This document shows positions 1 to 7,252 of a DNA stretch of 39,933 bases, piece after piece (the stretch's first letter is position 1; each line of letters opens with the position of its first letter). The notes beneath the pieces were generated by a model, which was not told the origin of the DNA, did not search any database, and worked only from the letters and a program-made list of their open reading frames with translations. The position numbers were made by a program, and so were the translations under genes. The stretch lies in assembly GCA_934660915.1 (NCBI GenBank), contig CAKUIF010000016.1, positions 1 through 39,933 on the forward strand. Reading direction: 5' to 3'. The stretch is from an uncultured Olsenella sp. Its GTDB lineage: Bacteria > Actinomycetota > Coriobacteriia > Coriobacteriales > Atopobiaceae.

Positions 1-57
1 GCCCCCTAGCGCCGATGGTACTGCGGTGTAGTCCGTGGGAGAGCAGGACGCCGCCGG
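1..57 (+). rRNA. rrf: 5S ribosomal RNA, 3' part
   Basis: The first 57 bases match the conserved 3' half of bacterial 5S rRNA: the GCCGATGGTACTGCGG segment (loop E and helix IV region), then GGGAGAGCAGGACGCCGCCGG, which normally pairs with the missing 5' end. The 5' half lies outside the window, so this is the tail of an rRNA operon read on the plus strand. The exact mature 3' end is uncertain by a few bases. Confidence 0.78.
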
Positions 58-91
58 CCAGCAAGGGGCGTTTTCTCGTTCAGCGGGGGGA

Positions 92-127
92 GGCCCCCGG
101 CCGCGAGCCGGCCGGGGGCCTCTTTCT
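92..127 (+). terminator. rRNA operon terminator
   Basis: An 11-bp perfect GC-rich stem (92-102 with 110-120, arm GGCCCCCGGCC) with a 7-nt loop is followed by TCTTTCT. It sits just after the 5S rRNA and fits an intrinsic terminator for the rRNA operon. Confidence 0.85.
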
Positions 128-137
128 ATGTCTGGGC

Positions 138-143
138 TATACT
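138..143 (+). promoter_or_regulatory. candidate -10 box (TATACT) of the GH13 gene
   Basis: TATACT lies 32 bp before the amylase start codon, just after the rRNA terminator. No convincing -35 box is seen at the expected distance. The same hexamer precedes several other genes in this window (1575, 19303, 35541), which supports it as a housekeeping -10 element. Confidence 0.4.
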
Positions 144-174
144 CTGGGAACGCCTCAATTCAGGAGGGAATCCC

Positions 175-1503
175 ATGAGCTGGTTTGAGCCTTCTTTCTG
201 CTATCAGATTTATCCACTTGGATTATGCGGAGCGCCGTATGAAAACGATGGCGTTTCCTCTCATCGTCTATGTAAGTTAGTGAATGACGGATGGGTTGAG
301 CATCTCCATAGGCTGGGAGTTTCTTGCTTGATACTCAATCCTGTTTTCGAGAGTCTTTCACATGGCTATGACACGATCGACTATACGAAGGTGGATTGCC
401 GCCTTGGCGACTCTGACGACCTGTGCCGCCTGGTCGTTGCCTGTCATAAGGCAGGAATTCGCGTGCTTCTTGACGGTGTTTTCAATCATGTCGGCCGTGG
501 ATTCTGGGCATTCAGAGATGTATTGGAGAAGCGGTGGGACTCTGAGTATGCCAGTTGGTTCGAGGTCGATTGGAATGCCAACAACGAGTGGAATGACGGC
601 TTTTCTTACTCGACTTGGCAGGGCGTTCCGTACCTGATCAAGCTGAATCACAACAGCCGTGATCTCAATGACTATCTTGCTGACGTGATCCGTGGATGGG
701 AGCGCGACTACGATATCGATGGGCTTCGACTCGATGTCGCGTACTGCCTAGATCGAGGTTTCCTCGGATATTTGCGTAGCGTTGCTGATGAGCTGTCGCT
801 GAAGAGGGGCACTAAGTTCCTTCTGCTTGGCGAGACCATGTTTGGTGACTATAACCTATGGATGGGCGATGGCCTGTGCGACTCTGTGACCAACTATGAG
901 GCGTACAAGGGGCTTTGGTCCTCTATGAACTCTTCCAACATGCATGAGGTGGCCTATGCGCTCGAAAGGCAGAGCGGCAGCCATCCGTGGGATTTGTATG
1001 CCGGCAAGCATCTTCTCGATTTTGTCGACAATCACGATGTTCCCCGCATTGCCACCAAACTCGAGGATAAGCGACAGCTCGAGCCTCTCTATGGGCTCCT
1101 GTTCGGTATGGCCGGCGTTCCGTGCGTGTATTACGGGAGCGAGTGGGGTATCGAGGGGGAACAGAAATTTGGCGATCGCGAGCTGCGTCCCGCACTTGAT
1201 GGTCCCGAGTGGAATGGGCTTACTGATTGGATTGCGTCTCTTGCTAAGGCACGGTCGGCGAGCAAAGCGATAGTTTGGGGCACGTATGAACAGCTCGCTG
1301 TTCAGCCCAAGCAGCTGGTATTCCGGAGGGTTTTCGAGGATGAGCGGGTCATCGTTGCCGTCAACGCCTCGGCGGAACCCGCGGTCATGCACTTCGACGC
1401 TCAGTCGGGAACGGGAGTTGACCTTATCTCCGGGGAGTTTCATGACTTTGGTGGAGGGTCAGAGCTTGCGCCTTACTCCACTTACTATTGGAAATGTGAA
1501 TAG
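175..1503 (+). CDS. GH13 alpha-amylase family glycosidase (cytoplasmic)
   Basis: A 442-residue enzyme predicted to cleave alpha-1,4-glucosidic bonds in maltodextrin-type substrates. The four GH13 signature regions are present: DGVFNH (100-105), GLRLDVAY with the nucleophile Asp187, LLLGETMFGD with the acid/base Glu220, and FVDNHD ending at the transition-state Asp288. The N-terminus (YQIYPLGLCGAP) is typical of short cyclomaltodextrinase/maltogenic amylase-like proteins. There is no signal peptide, so it should act on imported oligosaccharides. The start is supported by CAGGAGGGAA 5-13 bp upstream. Its codon use is clearly more A/T-rich than the ldhA and pyk genes that follow, with many AT-ending codons, which may reflect lateral acquisition next to the rRNA operon. 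Exact substrate specificity cannot be read from sequence alone. Confidence 0.88.
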   Translation: MSWFEPSFCYQIYPLGLCGAPYENDGVSSHRLCKLVNDGWVEHLHRLGVSCLILNPVFESLSHGYDTIDYTKVDCRLGDSDDLCRLVVACHKAGIRVLLDGVFNHVGRGFWAFRDVLEKRWDSEYASWFEVDWNANNEWNDGFSYSTWQGVPYLIKLNHNSRDLNDYLADVIRGWERDYDIDGLRLDVAYCLDRGFLGYLRSVADELSLKRGTKFLLLGETMFGDYNLWMGDGLCDSVTNYEAYKGLWSSMNSSNMHEVAYALERQSGSHPWDLYAGKHLLDFVDNHDVPRIATKLEDKRQLEPLYGLLFGMAGVPCVYYGSEWGIEGEQKFGDRELRPALDGPEWNGLTDWIASLAKARSASKAIVWGTYEQLAVQPKQLVFRRVFEDERVIVAVNASAEPAVMHFDAQSGTGVDLISGEFHDFGGGSELAPYSTYYWKCE

Positions 1504-1574
1504 CAACCGGGTTTCCCATTAAAATTCGTTTATATCGACCGTTTACGACGCTATTACCTACCGCTCACCTGATT

Positions 1575-1601
1575 TATACTAGGCAAGCGTAGGGTTAACC
1601 C
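1575..1601 (+). promoter_or_regulatory. ldhA promoter region: -10 box and palindrome
   Basis: TATACT (1575-1580) is a good -10 candidate. A perfect 10-bp palindrome, GGGTTAACCC (1592-1601), lies about where transcription would start and 38 bp before the ATG, a position typical for a repressor operator. No clear -35 box is seen. The binding protein is unknown; the site does not look like the usual Rex site. Confidence 0.4.
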
Positions 1602-1638
1602 GTGCGTAATTGCGTGCGGACATTCGAAGGGAAACACG

Positions 1639-2640
1639 ATGAAGATTCTGTTCTACGGTACCGCGAGCTACGACAAGGACTCCTTCACCAAGGAGCTCAA
1701 GGATTACCCTGAAATCAAGATCGACTTCATCGAGACCAACCTTACTCCGATGACTGCTGCCCTCGCCCGTGGCTATGACGCCGTCTGCGCCTTCGTAAAT
1801 GCCGACGCTGGTGCCATGACCCTCGAGATTCTCGCCGGCTTCGGCGTCAAGCTCGTTCTCATGCGCTGCGCTGGCTTCGATGCCGTCAACGTGCCTGTTG
1901 CTGAGGATCTCGGCCTTAAGGTCACCCGTGTTCCCGCATACTCGCCCGAGGCCATCGCCGAGCACGCTATGGGCCTCGCCCTTTGCGCCAACCGCCGCAT
2001 CCACAAAGGTTACATCCGCGTCCGTGAGAATGACTTCAACCTCGAGGGCCTCGTCGGCGAGACCCTGCACGGCAAGACCGCCGGCATTATCGGCACCGGT
2101 CGCATCGGTGCTGCGCTCTGCCGCATCTGCAAGGGCTTCGGCATGAAGGTCCTCGGCAGCGACCTCTACCCGAACCAGAAGCTCGTCGACGACGGCATCG
2201 TTGACGAGTACGTTGACTACGATGAGCTCTACCGTCGCAGCGACCTGATTTCGCTGCACGCCTTCCTTAACGAGCAGAGCCGCCACATGATCAACGACGA
2301 GTCCATCTCCAAGATGAAGGACGGCGTCATCTTCGTGAACACCGGCCGTGGCGGCCTTGTCGACACCCAGGCGCTCATCCGCGGCATCCTTTCCGGAAAG
2401 ATCGGCGCCGCCGGTCTCGACGTCTACGACGAGGAGGGCCCGAACGTCTACCAGAACCGCTCCGGTGAGATTGTCGACTCCGTCACTTCTCGCCTGTGCT
2501 CCTTCCCGAACGTCGTCATGACTTCTCACCAGGCGTTCTTCACCAAGGAGGCCCTCGGCGAGATCGCGCGCGTCACGCTTGACAATGCCCGCGCGCTTGC
2601 CAACGGCACTGATTTCGTCGACCGTTCGGTGGTCTGCTAA
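1639..2640 (+). CDS. ldhA: D-lactate dehydrogenase (D-2-hydroxyacid dehydrogenase family)
   Basis: A 333-residue NAD-dependent enzyme that reduces pyruvate to D-lactate, regenerating NAD+ in fermentation. The Rossmann motif GTGRIG is at 152-157 within HGKTAGIIGTGRIG. Later come NTGRGGLVDT, carrying the catalytic Arg, an acidic residue in VYDEEGPNVY, and SHQAFFT, carrying the catalytic His. The N-terminus (MKILFYGTASYDKDSF) matches the LdhA/VanH-like D-LDH branch rather than 3-phosphoglycerate dehydrogenases, and there is no ACT domain. The ATG is preceded by CGAAGGGAAA. Pyruvate kinase follows after 66 bp on the same strand, so the product of one enzyme is the substrate of the other and co-transcription is likely. 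2-hydroxyisocaproate or related keto-acid activity cannot be excluded. Confidence 0.88.
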   Translation: MKILFYGTASYDKDSFTKELKDYPEIKIDFIETNLTPMTAALARGYDAVCAFVNADAGAMTLEILAGFGVKLVLMRCAGFDAVNVPVAEDLGLKVTRVPAYSPEAIAEHAMGLALCANRRIHKGYIRVRENDFNLEGLVGETLHGKTAGIIGTGRIGAALCRICKGFGMKVLGSDLYPNQKLVDDGIVDEYVDYDELYRRSDLISLHAFLNEQSRHMINDESISKMKDGVIFVNTGRGGLVDTQALIRGILSGKIGAAGLDVYDEEGPNVYQNRSGEIVDSVTSRLCSFPNVVMTSHQAFFTKEALGEIARVTLDNARALANGTDFVDRSVVC

Positions 2641-2706
2641 ACAAAGCTGTTCGACACGCCTGAGTGCCTGTTCAATGAAACCCCGAGCCAGTAGAAAGAG
2701 GAAAAC

Positions 2707-4161
2707 ATGGCTTATAGCAAGAAGACCAAGATTGTTTGCACCATGGGTCCGGCTACCGAGGACGAGGAGGTTCTGCGCCAGCTCATCCTGCACGGCATGA
2801 ATGTCGCTCGCTTCAACTTCTCCCACGGCTCTCACCAGTATCACCGCTCGATGATCGAGAAGGTCCGCCGACTCTCTTCCGAGCTCGGCATCCCTGTGGC
2901 AATTCTGCTTGACACCAAGGGTCCCGAGATTCGCACCGGCCTGCTCGAGGACGGCAAGAAGGTCGCCGTCAAGACCGGCGACACCCTCGTCGTGACCGCC
3001 CAGGAGACCTCTGAGGACTTCCACGGCACCGCTGAGCATATCTCGCTCGACTATCTCAACCTTCCGTCTGAGGTCGAGAAGGGCTCCATCATCCTGATCG
3101 ACGATGGCCTGATCGGCCTTGAGGTCGACCACGTTGAGGGCCAGGACATGTATTGCGTCGTCACCAACGGCGGCGAGATCGGCGAGAAGAAGGGCGTCAA
3201 CGTCCCCAACGTCAACGTCGGCCTTCCTTCCGTTACCGCTCAGGACCGTGCCGATATCATGTTCGGCTGCGAGCTCGGCATCGATGCCATCGCCGCCTCC
3301 TTCATCCGCGATGCCAAGGCCGTTGAGGAGATTCGCAACATCTGCATCGAGATGGGCGCCCCCAACGTCATGATCTTCCCGAAGATCGAGAGCGCCCTCG
3401 GCGTCCAGAACTTCGATGAGATTCTGCACGTTTCCGACGGCATTATGGTTGCCCGTGGCGACCTCGGCGTCGAGGTCCCGGCCGCTCAGGTTCCGCACAT
3501 CCAGAAGACCATCATCAAGAAGTGCGCCGAGCACTACAAGCCGGTCATCACGGCCACCCAGATGCTCGATTCCATGCAGCGCAACCCGCGCCCGACCCGA
3601 GCCGAGGTCAACGACGTCGCCAACGCCGTTTACGACGGCACTGACTGCGTCATGCTCTCCGGTGAGACCGCTGCCGGCAAGTACCCGATCGACGCTGTTA
3701 GCACCATGTCTGACATCTGCAAGGAGACCGAGAAGTACGTCCAGGAGAACAAGACGTACTACGACCGCCACGGTGTCCGCAACGTCAACGGCGCTACCGG
3801 CTTCGCCGCCGTCGAGATGGCCGACCGCGTCAACGCCAAGTGCATCATCGTCCCGACGCACTCCGGCCGCTCCGCTCGTCTGGTCTCCAAGTTCCGCCCG
3901 AAGGTGCCTCTGTACGCCATGTCCCCCTCCGAGGAGGCTGTGCGCCGCACCTGCTTCTACTGGGGCGTCTACGCGTTCCGCACTACCGAGCAGGGCGCTC
4001 TTACCGGCACGCTCTACAACGCGCTGACCACCGCCAAGCAGAACAAGGTCGTCGAGTCCGGCGATATCGTGATTCTTACCGCCGGCGATCCCCAGACCTC
4101 GCCGCGTCAGGGTGACTACACCACCTCCACGAACCTCGCCATGATCGCTCAGGTTCAGTAG
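2707..4161 (+). CDS. pyk: pyruvate kinase
   Basis: A 484-residue glycolytic enzyme transferring phosphate from phosphoenolpyruvate to ADP. The N-terminal KTKIVCTMGPA and NVARFNFSHG motifs bind substrate. LLDTKGPEIRTG follows, then the inserted B domain, then the active-site block MIFPKIES, DGIMVARGDLGVE and PVITATQMLDSM. The signature lysine is in PKIE. The C-terminal domain includes THSGRSARLVSKFRP. Length is normal for the family. AGAAAGAGG before the ATG serves as ribosome binding site. It is followed by a hairpin terminator. Codon use is strongly biased to C-ending codons, as expected for a highly expressed gene. The stretch 2713-2730 is repeated exactly at 38845-38862. Confidence 0.96.
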   Translation: MAYSKKTKIVCTMGPATEDEEVLRQLILHGMNVARFNFSHGSHQYHRSMIEKVRRLSSELGIPVAILLDTKGPEIRTGLLEDGKKVAVKTGDTLVVTAQETSEDFHGTAEHISLDYLNLPSEVEKGSIILIDDGLIGLEVDHVEGQDMYCVVTNGGEIGEKKGVNVPNVNVGLPSVTAQDRADIMFGCELGIDAIAASFIRDAKAVEEIRNICIEMGAPNVMIFPKIESALGVQNFDEILHVSDGIMVARGDLGVEVPAAQVPHIQKTIIKKCAEHYKPVITATQMLDSMQRNPRPTRAEVNDVANAVYDGTDCVMLSGETAAGKYPIDAVSTMSDICKETEKYVQENKTYYDRHGVRNVNGATGFAAVEMADRVNAKCIIVPTHSGRSARLVSKFRPKVPLYAMSPSEEAVRRTCFYWGVYAFRTTEQGALTGTLYNALTTAKQNKVVESGDIVILTAGDPQTSPRQGDYTTSTNLAMIAQVQ

Positions 4162-4186
4162 TTTGCGAGCATAGCTGCAGCTAAAT

Positions 4187-4223
4187 ACGCGCCGTCGGGA
4201 GTTTCTTCCGGCGGCGCGTTTCC
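4187..4223 (+). terminator. terminator after pyk
   Basis: A hairpin with arms around GCGCCGTCGG and CCGGCGGCGC (one G-T pair) and a short T-rich loop is followed by GTTTCCT. It lies 25 bp after the pyk stop and ends the ldhA-pyk transcript. Confidence 0.7.
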
Positions 4224-4270
4224 TGTAAGCAAGGGCGTGACGCTTGCTCCATGTGGATAATGATGCGGCT

Positions 4271-4336
4271 GCTCCCTCCGGTTTGGCCCATATGGAGCTA
4301 TAAAAATGGCGAAAAATGGGCCAAACAGGAGGGAGC
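4271..4336. repeat. 21-bp inverted repeat, intergenic palindromic element
   Basis: Arms 4271-4291 and 4316-4336 are reverse complements at 20 of 21 positions (GCTCCCTCC then GTTTGGCCCAT, one central mismatch), separated by a 24-nt A-rich spacer. There is no T tract after either arm, so it does not look like a simple terminator. It may be a REP/MITE-like extragenic element. Confidence 0.7.
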
Positions 4337-4363
4337 TCCCGAGGGGCGTGGGCTTGCTCGGCG

Positions 4364-4388
4364 TGAACGGGGGTACGTCCCCTGTTCA
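4364..4388. repeat. short intergenic palindrome around GGTACGTCCCC
   Basis: Arms 4364-4373 (TGAACGGGGG) and 4379-4388 (CCCCTGTTCA) pair with one mismatch around a 5-nt loop, TACGT. It lies 27 bp after the larger inverted repeat. Its shape resembles the GGGGGTACGTCCCC palindromes that recur between genes in Coriobacteriia, although that resemblance is from memory. Confidence 0.55.
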
Positions 4389-4458
4389 TTGAGCGAAGAG
4401 GTGCTGGAGAATCGCGGCCGGCACTCGCCATAGGGTAGAATATTGAAGCTTTATAAGC

Positions 4459-4553
4459 GCGGCCGGCACGGCAACCTTGATGAGCCCTTGCCCTTCTCCT
4501 GGGAATTATGATCGGGCATCAATCTGCCGGCCGCAAAAAAGATAACCCAGGAG
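4459..4553 (+). ncRNA. candidate structured 5' leader (cis-regulatory RNA) of the P-type ATPase gene
   Basis: A perfect 10-bp stem joins 4459-4468 (GCGGCCGGCA) and 4525-4534. Nested inside is TTGATG/CATCAA (4477-4482 with 4517-4522), then CCC/GGG (4485-4487 with 4514-4516). The terminal loop region carries CTCCTGGG (4496-4503), the exact complement of CCCAGGAG (4546-4553), the Shine-Dalgarno of the ATPase gene. The loop could therefore mask the ribosome binding site. A second copy of the 5' strand of the outer stem (4414-4423) could compete for the same 3' strand. I do not recognise it as a known riboswitch class. Confidence 0.5.
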
Positions 4554-4563
4554 GGGGAATCGA

Positions 4564-7242
4564 ATGAAAGAGTACTTGTCTTCATCCGAGGATGTCCTGC
4601 GTGAGCAGGGCACCGACGCCGAGGCGGGCCTGAGCTCCGCCGAGGCCGCGAGCCGGCAGGAGAAGTTCGGCCCGAACAAGCTTGAGGAGGCCGAGAAGAC
4701 CCCGCTGTGGATCCGCTTCTTCCAGCAGATGGCCGACCCGATGGTCATCATGCTGATCGTCGCGGCCATCATCAGCGCCGTCACCGGCGCCATTCAGGGC
4801 GAGATCGACTTCGCCGACGTCATCATCATCATGACCGTCGTCATCATCAACTCCGCCCTCGGCGTCATCCAGGAGGCCAAGAGCGAGGAGGCCCTCGCGG
4901 CCCTTCAGGAGATGAGCGCCGCCCAGTCCAAGGTCATCCGCGATGGCAAGCTCGTCATGCTGCACTCTTCCGAGCTCGTCCCGGGCGACGTGATTCTGCT
5001 CGAGGCCGGCGACTCCGTGCCCGCCGACTGCCGTGTGATCGAGAGCGCCACGATGAAGATCGAGGAAGCCGCGCTCACCGGCGAGTCCGTGCCCGTCGAG
5101 AAGCACGCCAGCCCGATCGAGCTCGACGGCGCCGACGACGTGCCCCTGGGCGACCGCAAGAACATGTGCTACATGGGCTCCACCGTCGTCTACGGCCGCG
5201 GCCGTGCCGTCGTCGTGGGGACCGGCATGGACACCGAGATGGGCAAGATCGCGGGCGCCCTCACCGAGGCCAAGGAGGAGCTGACCCCGCTGCAGGTCAA
5301 GCTCGACGAGCTCTCCCACATCCTGACCAAGCTCGTCATCGTGATCTGCGTCGTCATCTTCGCCGTCGACGTCCTGCGCCACGGCTTCTCCAACATGGCC
5401 GGGGAGCCGGAGCTTCTTCTTAACACCTTTATGGTTGCCGTCTCGCTGGCGGTCGCCGCCATCCCCGAGGGCCTCGTCGCCGTCGTCACGATCGTGCTTT
5501 CGCTCGGTGTGACCAAGATGGCCAAGCGCCAGGCGATCATCCGCAACCTGTCCGCCGTCGAGACGCTCGGCTGCACCCAGGTCATCTGCTCCGACAAGAC
5601 CGGCACCTTGACCCAGAACAAGATGACCGTCGTCAAGCACGAGCTCGCCGCTCCCGAGAACAAGCTTCTCGCCGGCATGGCGCTTTGCTCCGACGCCAAG
5701 TGGGATTCCGAGGCCGGCGAGGCCGTGGGCGAGCCGACCGAGTGCGCCCTCGTGAACGACGCCGGCAAGGCGGGCCTGACCGGCCTTGTCGCGGAGCACC
5801 CCCGTGTGGGCGAGGCTCCCTTCGACTCCGGTCGAAAGATGATGTCCGTCGTGGTCGAGACCCTCGACGACGAGTACGAGCAGTACACCAAGGGCGGCCC
5901 CGATGTCGTCCTCGGTCGCTGCACCACCATTTACGAAGGCGGCAAGATCGTGCCGCTCACCGATGAGCGCCGCGCCGAGCTCGTCGCCGCCAATAAGGCC
6001 ATGGCCGACCAGGCCCTGCGCGTCCTGGCGCTTGCCAGCCGCCACTACACCGAGCTCCCGACCGACTTCTCGGCCGACGCGCTCGAGCACGACCTCACGT
6101 TCTGCGGCCTTTCGGGCATGATTGACCCGGAGCGCCCCGAGGTCGCGCCCGCCATCGCCGAGGCGCACGCCGCCGGCATCCGCACCGTCATGATCACGGG
6201 CGACCACATCGACACCGCCGTGGCCATCGCCAAGAACCTCGGCATCATCGAGGACCGCAAGCAGGCCATCACCGGCGCCGAGCTCGACAAGCTCTCCGAT
6301 GAGGAGCTCGACGCCCGCATCGAGGACTACGGCGTGTACGCGCGCGTCCAGCCCGAGCACAAGACGCGCATCGTCGAGGCTTGGAAGAGCCGCAACATGA
6401 TCGTCGCCATGACCGGTGACGGCGTGAACGACGCTCCGTCCATCAAGCGCGCCAACATCGGCGTCGGCATGGGTATCACCGGCACCGACGTGACCAAGAA
6501 CGTCGCCGACATGGTGCTTGCCGACGACAACTTCGCCACCATCATCTCGGCGTGCGAAGAGGGCCGTCGCATCTACGACAACATCCGCAAGGTCATCCAG
6601 TTCCTTCTTTCCGCGAACCTCGCCGAGGTCTTCTCGGTCTTCATCGCCACGCTCGTGGGCTTCACGCTGTTCCAGCCCGTGCAGCTGCTGTGGGTCAACC
6701 TCGTGACGGACTGCTTCCCGGCGCTCGCGCTCGGCATGGAGGAGGCCGAGGGCAACATCATGCAGCGCAAGCCGCGCAAGGCGTCCGACGGCGTCTTTGC
6801 AGGCAACATGGGCCTCGACTGCGTCGTCCAGGGCCTCATCATCACCGCGCTCGTGCTGGCGAGCTTTTTTGCCGGCGTGTACTTCGACATGGGCTGCATC
6901 GACATCGCGAACATGATGGCCGGCACCGCGGACGAAGAAGGCGTCATGATGGCGTTCATCACGCTCAACATGGTCGAGATCTTCCACTGCTTCAACATGC
7001 GTAGCCGTCGCCAGTCCGTCTTCACCATGAAGAAGCAGAACGTCTGGCTGTGGGGCGCCGCTGCCCTGGCGCTCGTCCTCACCCTCATCGTCGTCGAGTT
7101 CGAGCCTCTTGCTATGATGTTCTTTGGCGTGCCCGGCCTTGAGCTCAAGGGCTCGCTGACCGCGCTCGGCATCGCCTTCCTGATCATCCCGCTCAACGAG
7201 CTCTACAAGGCGATCATGCGCTCCGTGGAGAAGGACGACTAA
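4564..7242 (+). CDS. cation-transporting P-type ATPase, Ca2+ (type II) family
   Basis: An 892-residue membrane pump that probably exports Ca2+ (possibly another divalent cation) using ATP. It starts with the cation ATPase N-terminal domain. The actuator domain has LTGESVPVEK. M4 has IPEGLVAVV. The phosphorylation site is DKTGTLTQNKM with Asp344. The N-domain contains KGGPDVVLGRC and the hinge has MTGDGVNDAPS. M6 has NLVTDCFPALALG, matching the Asn/Thr/Asp metal ligands of SERCA/PMCA-type pumps. About ten membrane helices are expected. The start is fixed by CCCAGGAGGGGG nine bases upstream. That site may be controlled by the upstream leader RNA. rsgA follows after 10 bp in the same transcription unit. 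Confidence 0.92.
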   Translation: MKEYLSSSEDVLREQGTDAEAGLSSAEAASRQEKFGPNKLEEAEKTPLWIRFFQQMADPMVIMLIVAAIISAVTGAIQGEIDFADVIIIMTVVIINSALGVIQEAKSEEALAALQEMSAAQSKVIRDGKLVMLHSSELVPGDVILLEAGDSVPADCRVIESATMKIEEAALTGESVPVEKHASPIELDGADDVPLGDRKNMCYMGSTVVYGRGRAVVVGTGMDTEMGKIAGALTEAKEELTPLQVKLDELSHILTKLVIVICVVIFAVDVLRHGFSNMAGEPELLLNTFMVAVSLAVAAIPEGLVAVVTIVLSLGVTKMAKRQAIIRNLSAVETLGCTQVICSDKTGTLTQNKMTVVKHELAAPENKLLAGMALCSDAKWDSEAGEAVGEPTECALVNDAGKAGLTGLVAEHPRVGEAPFDSGRKMMSVVVETLDDEYEQYTKGGPDVVLGRCTTIYEGGKIVPLTDERRAELVAANKAMADQALRVLALASRHYTELPTDFSADALEHDLTFCGLSGMIDPERPEVAPAIAEAHAAGIRTVMITGDHIDTAVAIAKNLGIIEDRKQAITGAELDKLSDEELDARIEDYGVYARVQPEHKTRIVEAWKSRNMIVAMTGDGVNDAPSIKRANIGVGMGITGTDVTKNVADMVLADDNFATIISACEEGRRIYDNIRKVIQFLLSANLAEVFSVFIATLVGFTLFQPVQLLWVNLVTDCFPALALGMEEAEGNIMQRKPRKASDGVFAGNMGLDCVVQGLIITALVLASFFAGVYFDMGCIDIANMMAGTADEEGVMMAFITLNMVEIFHCFNMRSRRQSVFTMKKQNVWLWGAAALALVLTLIVVEFEPLAMMFFGVPGLELKGSLTALGIAFLIIPLNELYKAIMRSVEKDD

Positions 7243-7252
7243 AGAGGGACAC

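Noticed and set aside
1579..4431. Very long antisense open frame opposite ldhA and pyk
   Set aside because: It mirrors highly biased G/C-ending codons of two certain genes and shows a low-complexity Val/Asp/Gly composition typical of antisense shadows.
4459..4553. Known metal riboswitch (yybP-ykoY, M-box, NiCo) upstream of the ATPase
   Set aside because: The conserved cores I know for these classes are not present, so it was reported only as an unclassified leader.
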